A stretch of 61,056 nt of DNA from Coriobacteriaceae bacterium (GCA_902364645.1 CABJEP010000016.1:1-61056), one strand, 5' to 3'; shown: positions 45,387 through 54,350, counted from the first letter of the stretch. The notes: generated by a model not told the origin, from the sequence alone. Made by a program: numbers and translations.

Positions 45387-45821
45387 ATGGATACCAAGCA
45401 GCAACTCGTCGATGCCCTCGCAGGCCTGGGCTCAACCATTACCGAAGCTATGGATGTCATCGAGGGTTTTGTCCCCTGCGGACATCCCGCCCTCACGGTA
45501 TCGAACGCACTCGTCGCGCTGGACGTTGACGATGATGCAGCTCTCGCCCAGCAGCTTGAGACCGTCGAGGGCTTTATCGACCACGTGAGTGAGAACCGCG
45601 GCGTGGCCGCCTACCACGGTATCGAGGTCGAGCTCGCGGGTCCCAAGGCCGATCTGTTCGCAGCAATCCGCGAGGTAGGCGCCCTTATGCAGACCGCAGG
45701 CGTCAAGAACACCCAGGTCAACGAGTGGGTCTACCGCAGTCTGGCAGCACTCGACAGCTCCGACGAAAAGGCAGCCGAGCAGCTCGCAGAAAGTCCCGCC
45801 ATCAAGGCCGAGCTTTTGTAA
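45387..45821 (+). CDS. unknown acidic small protein
   Basis: The 144-residue protein is helical and acidic, with MDVIEGFVPCGHPAL near the N-terminus and a helical C-terminus ending AIKAELL. No family is recognised. AAAGGA precedes the ATG by about six bases. It is alone between ssrA and a convergent toxin-antitoxin pair. The conserved-looking CGHP may bind a metal, but this is speculation. Confidence 0.6.
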   Translation: MDTKQQLVDALAGLGSTITEAMDVIEGFVPCGHPALTVSNALVALDVDDDAALAQQLETVEGFIDHVSENRGVAAYHGIEVELAGPKADLFAAIREVGALMQTAGVKNTQVNEWVYRSLAALDSSDEKAAEQLAESPAIKAELL

Positions 45822-45879
45822 ATAGCAGACGCGGGCCCCTTGGCGCATCGTCGTCCAAGAGGCCCGCAAACAGTTCGCG

Positions 45880-46395
45880 TCAACCGATTGCCGCGCCGCC
45901 GCATTCGGCCAAGGCAAGAATCGGCATCATTTGACGAGGTGTCTTTGCTGCAAGATCGGCATGTTCGAGCAGTTTTCGATCGTTGGTCACCAAGTAATCG
46001 ACCTGGGCGCGTTTGCATGCGGCGAGTACCAAGTTGTCCTCGTAATCGCGATGGAGCGCTAAGTATTTGTCGGCCAGCCAAAGGTCCGACGCATCTGCAC
46101 CCACGGCCGTGGCGTTTTCGGTCATGTTCCGAACAAACGCCAGCGCCGCATCGCCAATCGCGCGGGCAGAAGCCTCGCCGAGCGCTCCCCCGCTGGCAAG
46201 AACGCTGCGCTTCAGTTCGTGCTGTACAACATACAGTACGTCCTTGGCGATATGCACCGGAAAGAACAGCAATGCCCCCGCCTCCGTCGCCTGCCCAATA
46301 AACGCACGCGCGGCAAGCGACTCGGCATGGTCGACGCAAAACGAATCAACCCATACGTTGGCATCCACCATTATTTTGAGGGGAGCCCCGCTCAC
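45880..46395 (-). CDS. PIN-domain (VapC-like) toxin
   Basis: The 171-residue protein has the PIN nuclease residues: MVDANVWVDSF (first Asp), an acidic centre with DASDLWLADKY and EDNLVLAA, and LVTNDRKLLEHA near the end. It is predicted to cleave RNA. The GTG start at 46395 overlaps the antitoxin stop by four bases (GTGA), typical for toxin-antitoxin operons; an ATG at 46371 is an alternative. Expression is probably controlled from the upstream promoter with GCTAGC sites. Confidence 0.75.
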   Translation of the reverse strand: MSGAPLKIMVDANVWVDSFCVDHAESLAARAFIGQATEAGALLFFPVHIAKDVLYVVQHELKRSVLASGGALGEASARAIGDAALAFVRNMTENATAVGADASDLWLADKYLALHRDYEDNLVLAACKRAQVDYLVTNDRKLLEHADLAAKTPRQMMPILALAECGGAAIG

Positions 46396-46745
46396 AGGAT
46401 CATCCCCTTTTGGCGATAGCGCTCGTCCATGGCTTCGGAATAGATTGTGTCCCAATCGCGATTGTCGGATACGGGCGACGTAGCGATGCCCAGGTCCGCG
46501 TAAAGCTGATCCGCCGCCGCCCATGATGCGGCGAACGGAGTATCGTGCGCGACGGTCTGCCGCCGGTCGTCGACGGCCGCAAGCACTTCCTCGCACTGCC
46601 CGCCACCCTGCGCGACCTTGGCCACCACCTTTTTGATGAGCTCGGGCAGTGACCCGCCCGAAAGCCGCAACGCTTCCTCCGCATGGTCCTTGACCTGGCG
46701 ATCCACGCGAACGTTCACCTGCGCCATGCCGCTAACAGCACCCAT
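46392..46745 (-). CDS. RelB/DinJ-like antitoxin of the PIN toxin
   Basis: The 117-residue protein begins with a ribbon-helix-helix region (AQVNVRVDRQVKDHAEEAL) as in RelB/DinJ antitoxins. A longer C-terminal part ends RYRQKGMIL and probably wraps the toxin. The start at 46745 follows GAAGGGAG. It pairs a RelB/DinJ-type DNA-binding domain with a PIN toxin, a mixed combination. It likely represses its own operon via GCTAGC sites. Confidence 0.7.
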   Translation of the reverse strand: MGAVSGMAQVNVRVDRQVKDHAEEALRLSGGSLPELIKKVVAKVAQGGGQCEEVLAAVDDRRQTVAHDTPFAASWAAADQLYADLGIATSPVSDNRDWDTIYSEAMDERYRQKGMIL

Positions 46746-46767
46746 GTCGATCTCGCTCCCTTCAATT

Positions 46768-46814
46768 GCTAGCCTTGCTAGCAACACTATATAGAGAAGC
46801 TAGCAAATGTTCAA
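46768..46814 (-). promoter_or_regulatory. toxin-antitoxin promoter with three GCTAGC operators
   Basis: On the minus strand, TTGAAC (46814-46809) and TATAGT (46791-46786) are separated by 17 bp. GCTAGC occurs at 46768, 46777 and 46799. The last two, as TTGCTAGC and GCTAGCAA, form a perfect inverted repeat around the -10 element. Confidence 0.75.
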
Positions 46815-46822
46815 ACGCAAAA

Positions 46823-46864
46823 GGCCTGCGCCCGGACGACACCGATGCCGTCTGGGCGCAGGCC
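46823..46864 (-). terminator. intrinsic terminator of the metal ATPase operon
   Basis: GGCCTGCGCCC pairs with GGGCGCAGGCC. The minus strand continues TTTTGCGTTTG, 25 bp after the ATPase stop. Confidence 0.78.
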
Positions 46865-46888
46865 AGATAACGTGGGCAAACACGTCTG

Positions 46889-48964
46889 CTAACGCAGGTA
46901 CGCTTTTGAGTTGCCCAAGCTATAGGCGATTGTCGAGCCGTTGTGCAGCAGTGACGACGTCTGCGGAGTGATCATGCCGGTAATGCCCAGCGCCAACAGC
47001 GCCGAGTTGGTGAGCATCACCTTGGAATACGAACTCGTCAGACGGTCGATAAGCCCCTGACTCATGCGGCGCAGGCGCACGATCGCGGCAAGATCCGTAT
47101 CGGTCAGGATGATATCGGCGACCTCCTTGGCGATGTCGCTTCCGCCGCCCATGGCCAGACCCACATCGGCCAGGCCCAGCGCCGGCGAATCGTTGACGCC
47201 GTCGCCCACCATGGCAACGTGGTGCCCCTCGCGCTTAATCCGCTCCACATACGCGTACTTGTCCTCGGGCAGCAGCTCGGCCTTAAACTCGTCGACGCCC
47301 GCCTCTCGCGCAATGCGCTCGGCCGTGCGCTCGGAGTCGCCCGTGAGCATAACGACATGCTTGACGCCCAGCGCATGCAGGTCGGCGATGGCCTCACGGA
47401 CCCCGGCCTTGAGCGGATCCTCGATGCCGAGCACGCCGACGACCTTGCCATCGACCGCCAGATACAGCGGCGACAGGCCCTGCATCTGGGACCCTATGCG
47501 CTCCTTAATGTCGGAATCGAGCTGCGCGCTCTCGTCCTCAAATACAAAGTGCGCGGAACCGATGATGGCGCGACGCCCCTCGATGGACGAAGCGATGCCG
47601 TGCGCCACGATGTACTCGACGGCGGCATGGCGCTCGCGGTGCTCGAGCCCGCGCTCACGGGCAGCGTTAACCACGGCGCGCGCCACCGGATGCGGGAAAT
47701 GCTCCTCCAGGCAGGCAGAAAGGCGCAGGACCTCGTCCTCACTCCAGCCATCGGTGGTGAGCACGCAGGCAAGACGCGGCTGTGCCTCGGTGAGCGTGCC
47801 GGTCTTATCAAACACAATGGTGTCGGCCTTGGCAAACGACTCAAAGTACTTGGCGCCCTTGACCATGACGCCCATCTTGGCAGCATCGCTCATGGCAGTC
47901 ATGACGGCAACGGAACCCGTGAGTTTGAGTGCGCACGAGTAGTCGACCATCAGTGCCGCCGAGGTCTTGATAAGGCTGCGCGTGGTAAGCGCGACCAGAC
48001 CCGCAAGCAGGAAGTTCCACGGAACGATCTTGTTGGCGAGGTCTTCCATGTGCGACTGGCCCTCGGACTTGAGCGAGTCGGCCGTCTGCACGAGCGAGAC
48101 GATCGAGCGCAGCTTGGTCTGCGCCGTGTTGGCGCGCACGCGCACCAAGATGCTGCCGTCTTCCACGACGGTACCGGCGAACACGTCGTCGCCCACGCTG
48201 CGCTCGACGGCCAGCGGCTCGCCGGTCAGGGTCGCCTGGTTGACCATAGCGCTCCCCTGCTCGACAACACCGTCGATGCAGATGGACATGCCAGTGCGCA
48301 CGGCGACCAGATCGCCGGGCTCAAGCTCGGTGGCGGCAACGCTTACCTCGGTGTCACCAACCACTTTTTGCGCCTTGTCGGGCACATCGAGCAGCGAGTT
48401 GATGAGCTCGTTTTCGCTCATGGCGCGGGTGTAGTCCTCGAGCAGCTCGCCCACGTTGAGCAGGAACATCGTCTGGCCCGCGGTGTCGACGTCACGTTTG
48501 ACAAACGAGATACCGATGGCCGAAGCGTCGAGCACGGGAACGGTCAGGCGCGGCTGCGCGAGCTCACGGAGGGCGGCGCGCAAAAATGCCATGTAACCGG
48601 CCACGACAAACACCGCACGCAGTGGCGTGGGCAAAAACCAGCGACGTGCGTAATGGGCACCGACGAGTGTCGCCAGGTCCATAACGAGTTTGTGCTTGCG
48701 CGGCTCAAGCTGCATCACGTAACCCGTCTTTGCGTCGGCAATGGCCTGAGCGTCGAGCGCACCGACGGCGGCCAGCACGGCATCGCGACGTGGCTCGTCG
48801 TATTCGAGCGCCATCTGGCCGATGCGGCCGTAGACGCACACCTTGCGCACACCGTCGATTTCGCCGCTGAGCTTTAGAAGCGCATCGAGATCGCTCTCTG
48901 GCACAGGACCCGCCAACTGAAGGCGGGTCCTGCCGGGGATCTCGCTGATAATCGAGAATCTCAT
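46889..48964 (-). CDS. heavy-metal P1B-type ATPase
   Basis: The 691-residue membrane pump has the P-type core: the TLTGEPLAVER actuator loop, the phosphorylation motif DKTGTLTE (D386), and HPVARA and GDGVNDSPALGLADVGLAMG. The membrane metal site is YSCALKL (C344) in place of the usual CPC, as in CtpC-like and related Mn/Fe/Zn P1B pumps. The N-terminus has a HMA-like ferredoxin fold without a CxxC metal motif. It is preceded by a DUF6110 gene 18 bp upstream in the same direction. The substrate cannot be fixed from sequence; Mn or Fe is plausible given the shared operator. Confidence 0.9.
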   Translation of the reverse strand: MRFSIISEIPGRTRLQLAGPVPESDLDALLKLSGEIDGVRKVCVYGRIGQMALEYDEPRRDAVLAAVGALDAQAIADAKTGYVMQLEPRKHKLVMDLATLVGAHYARRWFLPTPLRAVFVVAGYMAFLRAALRELAQPRLTVPVLDASAIGISFVKRDVDTAGQTMFLLNVGELLEDYTRAMSENELINSLLDVPDKAQKVVGDTEVSVAATELEPGDLVAVRTGMSICIDGVVEQGSAMVNQATLTGEPLAVERSVGDDVFAGTVVEDGSILVRVRANTAQTKLRSIVSLVQTADSLKSEGQSHMEDLANKIVPWNFLLAGLVALTTRSLIKTSAALMVDYSCALKLTGSVAVMTAMSDAAKMGVMVKGAKYFESFAKADTIVFDKTGTLTEAQPRLACVLTTDGWSEDEVLRLSACLEEHFPHPVARAVVNAARERGLEHRERHAAVEYIVAHGIASSIEGRRAIIGSAHFVFEDESAQLDSDIKERIGSQMQGLSPLYLAVDGKVVGVLGIEDPLKAGVREAIADLHALGVKHVVMLTGDSERTAERIAREAGVDEFKAELLPEDKYAYVERIKREGHHVAMVGDGVNDSPALGLADVGLAMGGGSDIAKEVADIILTDTDLAAIVRLRRMSQGLIDRLTSSYSKVMLTNSALLALGITGMITPQTSSLLHNGSTIAYSLGNSKAYLR

Positions 48965-48982
48965 AGTTTGTGCCTGGGAGCG

Positions 48983-49228
48983 CTACTCGGCTGCGTTGTC
49001 CGCGGTGGCCTCGCTCTGGGTGATGTAGGCCGCCTCGGCAACCATGTCGTCGACATTAGCCTTGGCCTGCTCGACCATGTCCTGGTAGCCGTTCTTGATA
49101 CGCATGCCGCACGCGATACCCTGCACGCAGGCATTCTTTACCGGAGCGCTGGTGAGCAGCTTGATGCCGGCCGTACCGAGCAGAAAACCGCCACCGACAA
49201 GCAGGGTGTTAAACGTCGACTTCTTCAT
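48983..49228 (-). CDS. DUF6110-family partner of the metal ATPase
   Basis: The 81-residue protein has a hydrophobic N-terminal segment (TLLVGGGFLLGTAGIKLLTS) and an acidic helical tail. It fits the DUF6110 family, small proteins often placed directly before this class of P-type ATPase. The start at 49228 follows GGGAG. It is probably membrane-anchored and co-transcribed with the pump. Function is unknown. Confidence 0.7.
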   Translation of the reverse strand: MKKSTFNTLLVGGGFLLGTAGIKLLTSAPVKNACVQGIACGMRIKNGYQDMVEQAKANVDDMVAEAAYITQSEATADNAAE

Positions 49229-49336
49229 GTTGCTTCTCCCTTTTGCCGCATTGGACGCGGCATGGTGCCTCAGCACCCGAGTAAACAAGTTTGCTCGAGC
49301 ACGCTTTTGAAATATCTCAATTTTATCTAACTATCT

Positions 49337-49356
49337 AGGTCAGCCATGGCTAACCT
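49337..49356. promoter_or_regulatory. palindromic metalloregulator-like box, site 1
   Basis: AGGTCAGCCATGGCTAACCT is a palindrome with one mismatch. It lies upstream of the DUF6110/ATPase operon, shares AGCCATGGCT with 53063-53078, and its AGGT..ACCT ends resemble DtxR/IdeR boxes. Confidence 0.5.
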
Positions 49357-49397
49357 TTTGAAAATTAACGATGCGGAGTAACCGATTGTCAATGTGA

Positions 49398-49416
49398 CAA
49401 AGGGACTGTCCCTTTG
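49398..49416. repeat. CAAAGGGAC/GTCCCTTTG palindrome after the ABC operon
   Basis: A perfect 9-bp inverted repeat with one central base begins 8 bp after the ABC stop. No T-run follows. Its GGGAC/GTCCC core resembles the other dispersed palindromes of this window. Confidence 0.5.
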
Positions 49417-49423
49417 CCCCTTC

Positions 49424-51181
49424 TTACAACTGCCAGGTAGCTGCTTCCTTTTGCAGCGCCACCATGCGGGCGAATTCTCCACCTGCCGCCTTGAGTTGCG
49501 CCGGAGCGCCCTGCTCGGCTACCACGCCATCCTTGAGCACAACGATCTTGTCGGCATTTTCCACCGTGCGCATACGGTGGGCAATCACGATAACCGTCTT
49601 GCCTGCAAGCAGGCGGGAGAGCGCCTGCTGCACCACGGTCTCGTTCTCCACATCCAAGCTCGCCGTCGCTTCGTCCAGCAACACGATCGGCGCGTCTTTG
49701 AGCAGCGCACGGGCGATGGAGATACGCTGGCGCTCACCACCGGAGAGCTTGGAGCCGTTCTCGCCAATCATAGTGTCATATCCCTGCGGCATGCGGCTTA
49801 CGAACTCGTCGCAGTTGGCGGCACGCGCGGCGGCAAGCACTTCCTCATCGGTGGCATCGCGACGGCCAAGACGAATGTTTCCCATCACCGTATCGTCAAA
49901 GAGCAGCACATCTTGGAACACAATGGCGTAGTCGCGCAGCAGCACCTCGGGGTCCACGTTCGCAACATCCACGCCACCCACGGTGACCGTGCCTTCGGTG
50001 GCGTCCCAAAAGCGCGCGGCCAGGCGGCTCACCGTGGACTTACCGGAGCCCGAAGGACCGACCAGCGCCGTGACCTCGCCCTCCTTGGCGGTAAAGCTCA
50101 CGTCGGTCAAGACCTTCTCGCCGGCACGGCCGTCCTCGCCCGCACCATAGCTAAATGCCACGTGATCGAACACCACGTCATGGCCCACGGGCTCAAACTT
50201 CTCGCTGCCCCGCGCTATGGGTTCCTCCATGATGGAGCGCATGCGCTTGGCCGACGACTCGGCGGCAAACAGCTCGGTCATCAGCATCAGCGCCTGATCA
50301 AAGGGCGCATAGATGCGGCTCACCATAAGCAGGAAGGCAAACATCACCAAAAAGTCGACCTGGCCGGAGGCGACCATCGCGGCGCCCGTGACCAACGTAG
50401 TGGCAATCCCCAGGCGCAGGATGGCAAAAGCGGAATTGACCAAAAGCCCGCTAGCGAGCTCGCCTGTGGTGGTCTCGCGCTCCTCGGCGTCGATGACGGC
50501 ATTGAGTCCCTCGAGATAATGGGCCTCCTGGTTGGTAGCGCGAATCTCGCGCACACAGTCGAGTGTCTCCTGGATCGCCTCGGTGACCTTGACCTTCTCG
50601 GCACGCACGCGGTCGAACACCGGGGCCATGGGGCCGCGCGTTAGATACAGCACGGCAAAGGCCACGGGCACGCTCCAGAACGCCGCTATCGCCAGCTGCC
50701 AGCAAAAGAACAGCGATGATATGAACACGATGGCGCTTGCGATGATGGCGCCCCAGAGCTCTCCCAGCACATGACTGTAAGCATGCTCCATGGTCTGAAC
50801 GTCGCCCATGATGGTCTCGGTCAAATCGGCCAGATCACGACGACCAAAAAACGACAGCGGCAGTTTGCGCAAGCGCTCGGCGATCTCCATGCGCTGTTTG
50901 CCGCACTCCTCGTAAAAGATGCAGTACGTGTAATAGTACTGCTGCCAATTAGAGGCAAAGAGCAGCGCAAAAAAGATAACAAGACCACCCACAATGGGCA
51001 GTGCGCCCGGCAGATCGGCCCCGCTGGCAAGATGCTCGACAAAACCGGCCATGACCAGGAACAATAAGCCCATGCCGGCCATGGTAATGAGATTGGTGAG
51101 CGTGGTCCAGAAAATGCCGCGTTTTACGCCGGCGACGCCTTTATCGGATAGGAAATACTTCTTTTGGAATGAGGCGAACAT
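49424..51181 (-). CDS. ABC transporter half-molecule (permease-ATPase), second gene
   Basis: The 585-residue protein has a six-helix exporter-fold membrane domain (about 20-310) and an ATPase domain with Walker A GPSGSGKST, signature LSGGERQR and Walker B VLLDEATASLD. It starts directly after the stop of the preceding gene (TAAATG), so the two half-transporters are coupled and form a heterodimer. With the divergent AraC gene the arrangement resembles YbtA-YbtPQ of yersiniabactin uptake, so import of an iron chelate is plausible although the fold is an exporter fold. Confidence 0.9.
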   Translation of the reverse strand: MFASFQKKYFLSDKGVAGVKRGIFWTTLTNLITMAGMGLLFLVMAGFVEHLASGADLPGALPIVGGLVIFFALLFASNWQQYYYTYCIFYEECGKQRMEIAERLRKLPLSFFGRRDLADLTETIMGDVQTMEHAYSHVLGELWGAIIASAIVFISSLFFCWQLAIAAFWSVPVAFAVLYLTRGPMAPVFDRVRAEKVKVTEAIQETLDCVREIRATNQEAHYLEGLNAVIDAEERETTTGELASGLLVNSAFAILRLGIATTLVTGAAMVASGQVDFLVMFAFLLMVSRIYAPFDQALMLMTELFAAESSAKRMRSIMEEPIARGSEKFEPVGHDVVFDHVAFSYGAGEDGRAGEKVLTDVSFTAKEGEVTALVGPSGSGKSTVSRLAARFWDATEGTVTVGGVDVANVDPEVLLRDYAIVFQDVLLFDDTVMGNIRLGRRDATDEEVLAAARAANCDEFVSRMPQGYDTMIGENGSKLSGGERQRISIARALLKDAPIVLLDEATASLDVENETVVQQALSRLLAGKTVIVIAHRMRTVENADKIVVLKDGVVAEQGAPAQLKAAGGEFARMVALQKEAATWQL

Positions 51182-53008
51182 TTAGGCCTCGCCTCCCTTC
51201 GTGACGGCGGCATCCGCGGTCGCTGCAGTGATTTTCCAGCTCGCGGCCTGTTCGTATTCAGCCCACATCTTGGCGTATAGACCCTTTTGGGACAGCAGCT
51301 CGGCATGGGTGCCGGCCTCCTGCACGCTACCTTGGTTGAGCACCACGATCTTGTCGGCCCCCACCACGGTCGAAAGCCGGTGCGCGATCATAATGACCGT
51401 GCGACCCGCCGCCAGCTTGCTAAAGGCGCGCTGGATGAGCGCCTCGTTCTCGGGGTCGGCAAACGCCGTGGCCTCATCGAGCACCACGATAGGCGCGTCT
51501 TTAAGGATCGCGCGGGCGAGTGCCACGCGCTGGACCTCGCCGCCCGAAAGATATGCTCCGCCGGGGCCGAGCATGGTATTGATGCCCTGTGGAAGCTTGG
51601 CCACGATATCGTCGCACTGGGCCGCGGAGAGGGCCGCGCGCACTTCGTCGTCAGTGGCCGTGGGCTTGGAGGCGCGCACGTTGTCGGCAAGTGTTTGTCG
51701 GAACAGCTGGTTGGTCTGAAACACGAAGGCAACCTGGTCCATAAGCTCGTGGGGATCCATGTCGCGAACGTCTACGCCGCCTACGAGCACGCGACCCGCG
51801 GAAACATCCCAAAAACGCGGGATCAGGCTTGCGCAGGTTGACTTACCGCCGCCCGAGGGACCAACCAACGCAAGGGTGCTACCTGCGGGAACGCTAAAGC
51901 TCACATGATCGACGGCAGGCGCTTCGGCACCCTCGTAGGTAAAGCTCACGTCCTCAAAGCGCACATCGCTACCAACAGGATGCTTGGGCTGGGCAGGCAC
52001 GGAGAGCTGCTTGGAATCCATAACGCTTCGGATACGCGCCAGCGAATCGGCACTCATCTGAGACGCCTCGCCCACAAACATAAGCTTGGTCATGGCCGTC
52101 GGCACCACGGCCGAAAAGATCGCGTAAAACGTGAAGTTGGTCATAAAGCGTGCAAAGTCCGTCTCGCCCGGCACCAACAGCAACGCCACGGGCAAAAGGA
52201 ATGCCACAAGACCATTGAGCGCGGTAAGGTTGAGCACCTGTGGACCTCGGCAGAACGTGCCCGCATAGCTTTGCGCCATGTCGGCGTATTCGGCGATCGC
52301 ATCGTGGAAGGCCTTAAAGGAGTAGACCGTCTGCTGGAATACCTTGACCACGGGGATACCGCGTACGTATTCGGTGCCGGTCTTGTTCATCTTGACCAGC
52401 GCGCCCATGTAGGCCTTCATAAACTCGCCGCCCTTGCCGCCCATCATGGCGGCCATGGCGCCAAGCGAAACGACGACCGAGATAAGGCATGCCGCGCCCA
52501 AGCGCCAATCGAGGGCGAAAAGCAGCACGAGCAGACCTGCGACCATGGCGGTGGCGCCGGCGATATCGGGCAGCATGTGCGCGAGCAGTGTCTCGGTTGA
52601 GGCGGCGCATCCGTCTACGATACGGCGCAGCTCACCGGTGGCGTGCGTGTCAAAGTAGCCGAGCGGCAGCTTAAGCAGATGCTCGCTCGTAGCCTTGCGG
52701 ATATTGGACGCGCAACGAAACGCGGATAGGTGTGTGCACATGAGCCCCACGAAATAAATCACGATGCTCACCAGGGCAAAACCGACGGCCCACCAACCAT
52801 ACATCGCGATATCGCAGGCTTCGCTCCAGTTAGGTGCCACGGCGATCAGATCGCGCGCGACAAGCCAAATGCACACGTACGGGCCAAAGCTCAGCAGCTG
52901 CGAGAGCGCCGAGAGGGCCATGCCCAAATATGTTAGGAATTTACGGTCGCCGGCATATGCAAGCAGCTCGCCGATACCGCCGCCTTCCTTTTTTGATCCC
53001 TTTGCCAT
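51182..53008 (-). CDS. ABC transporter half-molecule (permease-ATPase), first gene
   Basis: The 608-residue protein has an N-terminal membrane domain and an ATPase with Walker A GPSGGGKST, signature LSGGEVQR and Walker B VVLDEATAFADPENE. The last word, with ADPENE after the Walker B, is typical of the siderophore-linked YbtPQ/IrtAB type. The start at 53008 follows AAGGAA; an ATG 21 codons upstream has no SD. It leads the operon, divergent from an AraC-family gene, with a palindrome between them. Confidence 0.88.
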   Translation of the reverse strand: MAKGSKKEGGGIGELLAYAGDRKFLTYLGMALSALSQLLSFGPYVCIWLVARDLIAVAPNWSEACDIAMYGWWAVGFALVSIVIYFVGLMCTHLSAFRCASNIRKATSEHLLKLPLGYFDTHATGELRRIVDGCAASTETLLAHMLPDIAGATAMVAGLLVLLFALDWRLGAACLISVVVSLGAMAAMMGGKGGEFMKAYMGALVKMNKTGTEYVRGIPVVKVFQQTVYSFKAFHDAIAEYADMAQSYAGTFCRGPQVLNLTALNGLVAFLLPVALLLVPGETDFARFMTNFTFYAIFSAVVPTAMTKLMFVGEASQMSADSLARIRSVMDSKQLSVPAQPKHPVGSDVRFEDVSFTYEGAEAPAVDHVSFSVPAGSTLALVGPSGGGKSTCASLIPRFWDVSAGRVLVGGVDVRDMDPHELMDQVAFVFQTNQLFRQTLADNVRASKPTATDDEVRAALSAAQCDDIVAKLPQGINTMLGPGGAYLSGGEVQRVALARAILKDAPIVVLDEATAFADPENEALIQRAFSKLAAGRTVIMIAHRLSTVVGADKIVVLNQGSVQEAGTHAELLSQKGLYAKMWAEYEQAASWKITAATADAAVTKGGEA

Positions 53009-53062
53009 GAGATTCCTTTCTAACGGCTTGAGAGTTAACCGTAATGAACTTATCATTGATGT

Positions 53063-53078
53063 GTTAGCCATGGCTCAC
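53063..53078. promoter_or_regulatory. palindromic metalloregulator-like box, site 2
   Basis: GTTAGCCATGGCTCAC is a palindrome with one mismatch in the divergent ABC/AraC spacer. It shares the AGCCATGGCT centre and GT..AC ends with the site at 49337-49356. Confidence 0.5.
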
Positions 53079-53122
53079 AATCGAGCTAGGCGTGGACGTT
53101 TCTGCAAAGGAAAGGGACGCTT

Positions 53123-54127
53123 TTGCAAATACGGCGGGCAGCGACCGACATAACCGAGCTCTACGCACCGCAGTTTGAGCAGTTTGGCCTGGAGCTTACC
53201 GGCAAGGGCGCCGTCTTTACCGGCGAGGTGGCAAACGATCGGGCGCACGGACGCGCATGGATCATGCCTCTCTCCCCCGCCTGCATCGTTATGGAGCATT
53301 TCATTACCCCGATGCACGATATGTACCTGGCCGAATACACACCCGAACCGTACGCCTGCGTGAGCGAGGTCAGCGCGCCCACACTTATATGCATGCCCGA
53401 GGCTGGCATAACGCCTGCGAACCTTAAACCCTTGCATGGACCGTGGCCGAACAGCGCGGTGTGCAGCTTTATCCAAGATATCTGCGGCGAGGAACTAAGT
53501 CCGCTGTTTGCAGGGCAGCTTTATCACTCGCGCTCGGTGCTCTTTTTGCCCGGGTATTTTGACGAGCTGGAGCATCGGTATCCCACTGAGTTCGCGGGAG
53601 TCTTTGAGGCGTTTGCCGAGTCGTGGCACGAGGAGGCGACGTCTGCCATCTGCCACACGCTGCGCCGGATTAACGAGGACCGCGCCCGCACCGTAGGCGG
53701 ACACGTCTATATGCAAGGCATCGTGGAGACCATGGTCGCGGAGCTCGCCTGTTCGCGCGCGGCCCACAAGCAGGCGCGGCGGGCGGCAGACACACGCGCC
53801 AGCGTGACCATTGCCGAGGAGGCGACGAGCCTTGTAGAACACTCGCTCGACAAGGGCAAACATGTGGGTATCAACGAGGTGGCCGAGAGGCTCTACACAA
53901 GCCGCTCCAAGCTATGCGCCACCTTTAAGGCCCAAACTGGCGAGTCCCTGGGCGCCTACATCCGCAGACGCCGTATGGAGCGAGCACAGGACCTTTTGGC
54001 CGATAGCGCGCTCACGATAGCGCAGGTGGCAGAGCGTCTCGGCTACCCTCAGCAGGCCGCCTTCGCCCAAGCCTTCAAGCAACACACCGGCACCACCCCC
54101 ACCGCTTGGCGCTCCCAACATATATAA
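53123..54127 (+). CDS. AraC-family transcription regulator
   Basis: The 334-residue protein has a two-helix-turn-helix AraC domain at the C-terminus (INEVAERLYTSRSKLCATFK and IAQVAERLGYPQQAAFAQAF) and a larger N-terminal sensor domain with several Cys. The only start with SD (AAGGGA) is TTG at 53123. It is divergent from the two ABC genes and probably activates them. It resembles YbtA-type regulators that sense a loaded siderophore; the actual ligand is unknown. Confidence 0.88.
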   Translation: MQIRRAATDITELYAPQFEQFGLELTGKGAVFTGEVANDRAHGRAWIMPLSPACIVMEHFITPMHDMYLAEYTPEPYACVSEVSAPTLICMPEAGITPANLKPLHGPWPNSAVCSFIQDICGEELSPLFAGQLYHSRSVLFLPGYFDELEHRYPTEFAGVFEAFAESWHEEATSAICHTLRRINEDRARTVGGHVYMQGIVETMVAELACSRAAHKQARRAADTRASVTIAEEATSLVEHSLDKGKHVGINEVAERLYTSRSKLCATFKAQTGESLGAYIRRRRMERAQDLLADSALTIAQVAERLGYPQQAAFAQAFKQHTGTTPTAWRSQHI

Positions 54128-54207
54128 AGAATGAAGGCGCCAACGGCACCCTCATTCACCAAATTCCATTCAGCCCCGCCTGACCCGAACGGCCGAGTCG
54201 TTGCAGG

Positions 54208-54344
54208 ACCCGGGAGCCCCGGCAGGGCGGGTGCTTGCTCAAAATGAGTTCCGCACGCAAAGAAGGCCACTTAATGTGGCCTTCGTCTTGCGCAGGACTG
54301 TTTGAAATTTTGAGGAAGCACCCGCCCTGCCGGGGCTCCCGGGT
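54208..54344. repeat. nested palindromic element, copy 2
   Basis: Arms 54208-54245 and 54307-54344 pair over 38 bp with one mismatch. An inner hairpin GAAGGCCAC/GTGGCCTTC (54262-54284) has a TTAAT loop. It shares GGGAGCCCCGG, GAGTTCCGCACG, CACTTAATGTG and CAGGACTGT with copy 1 read on its minus strand, while the outer and inner stems differ in compensating ways. It lies between the convergent AraC and gatB genes. Confidence 0.8.
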
Positions 54345-54350
54345 TCCCGC

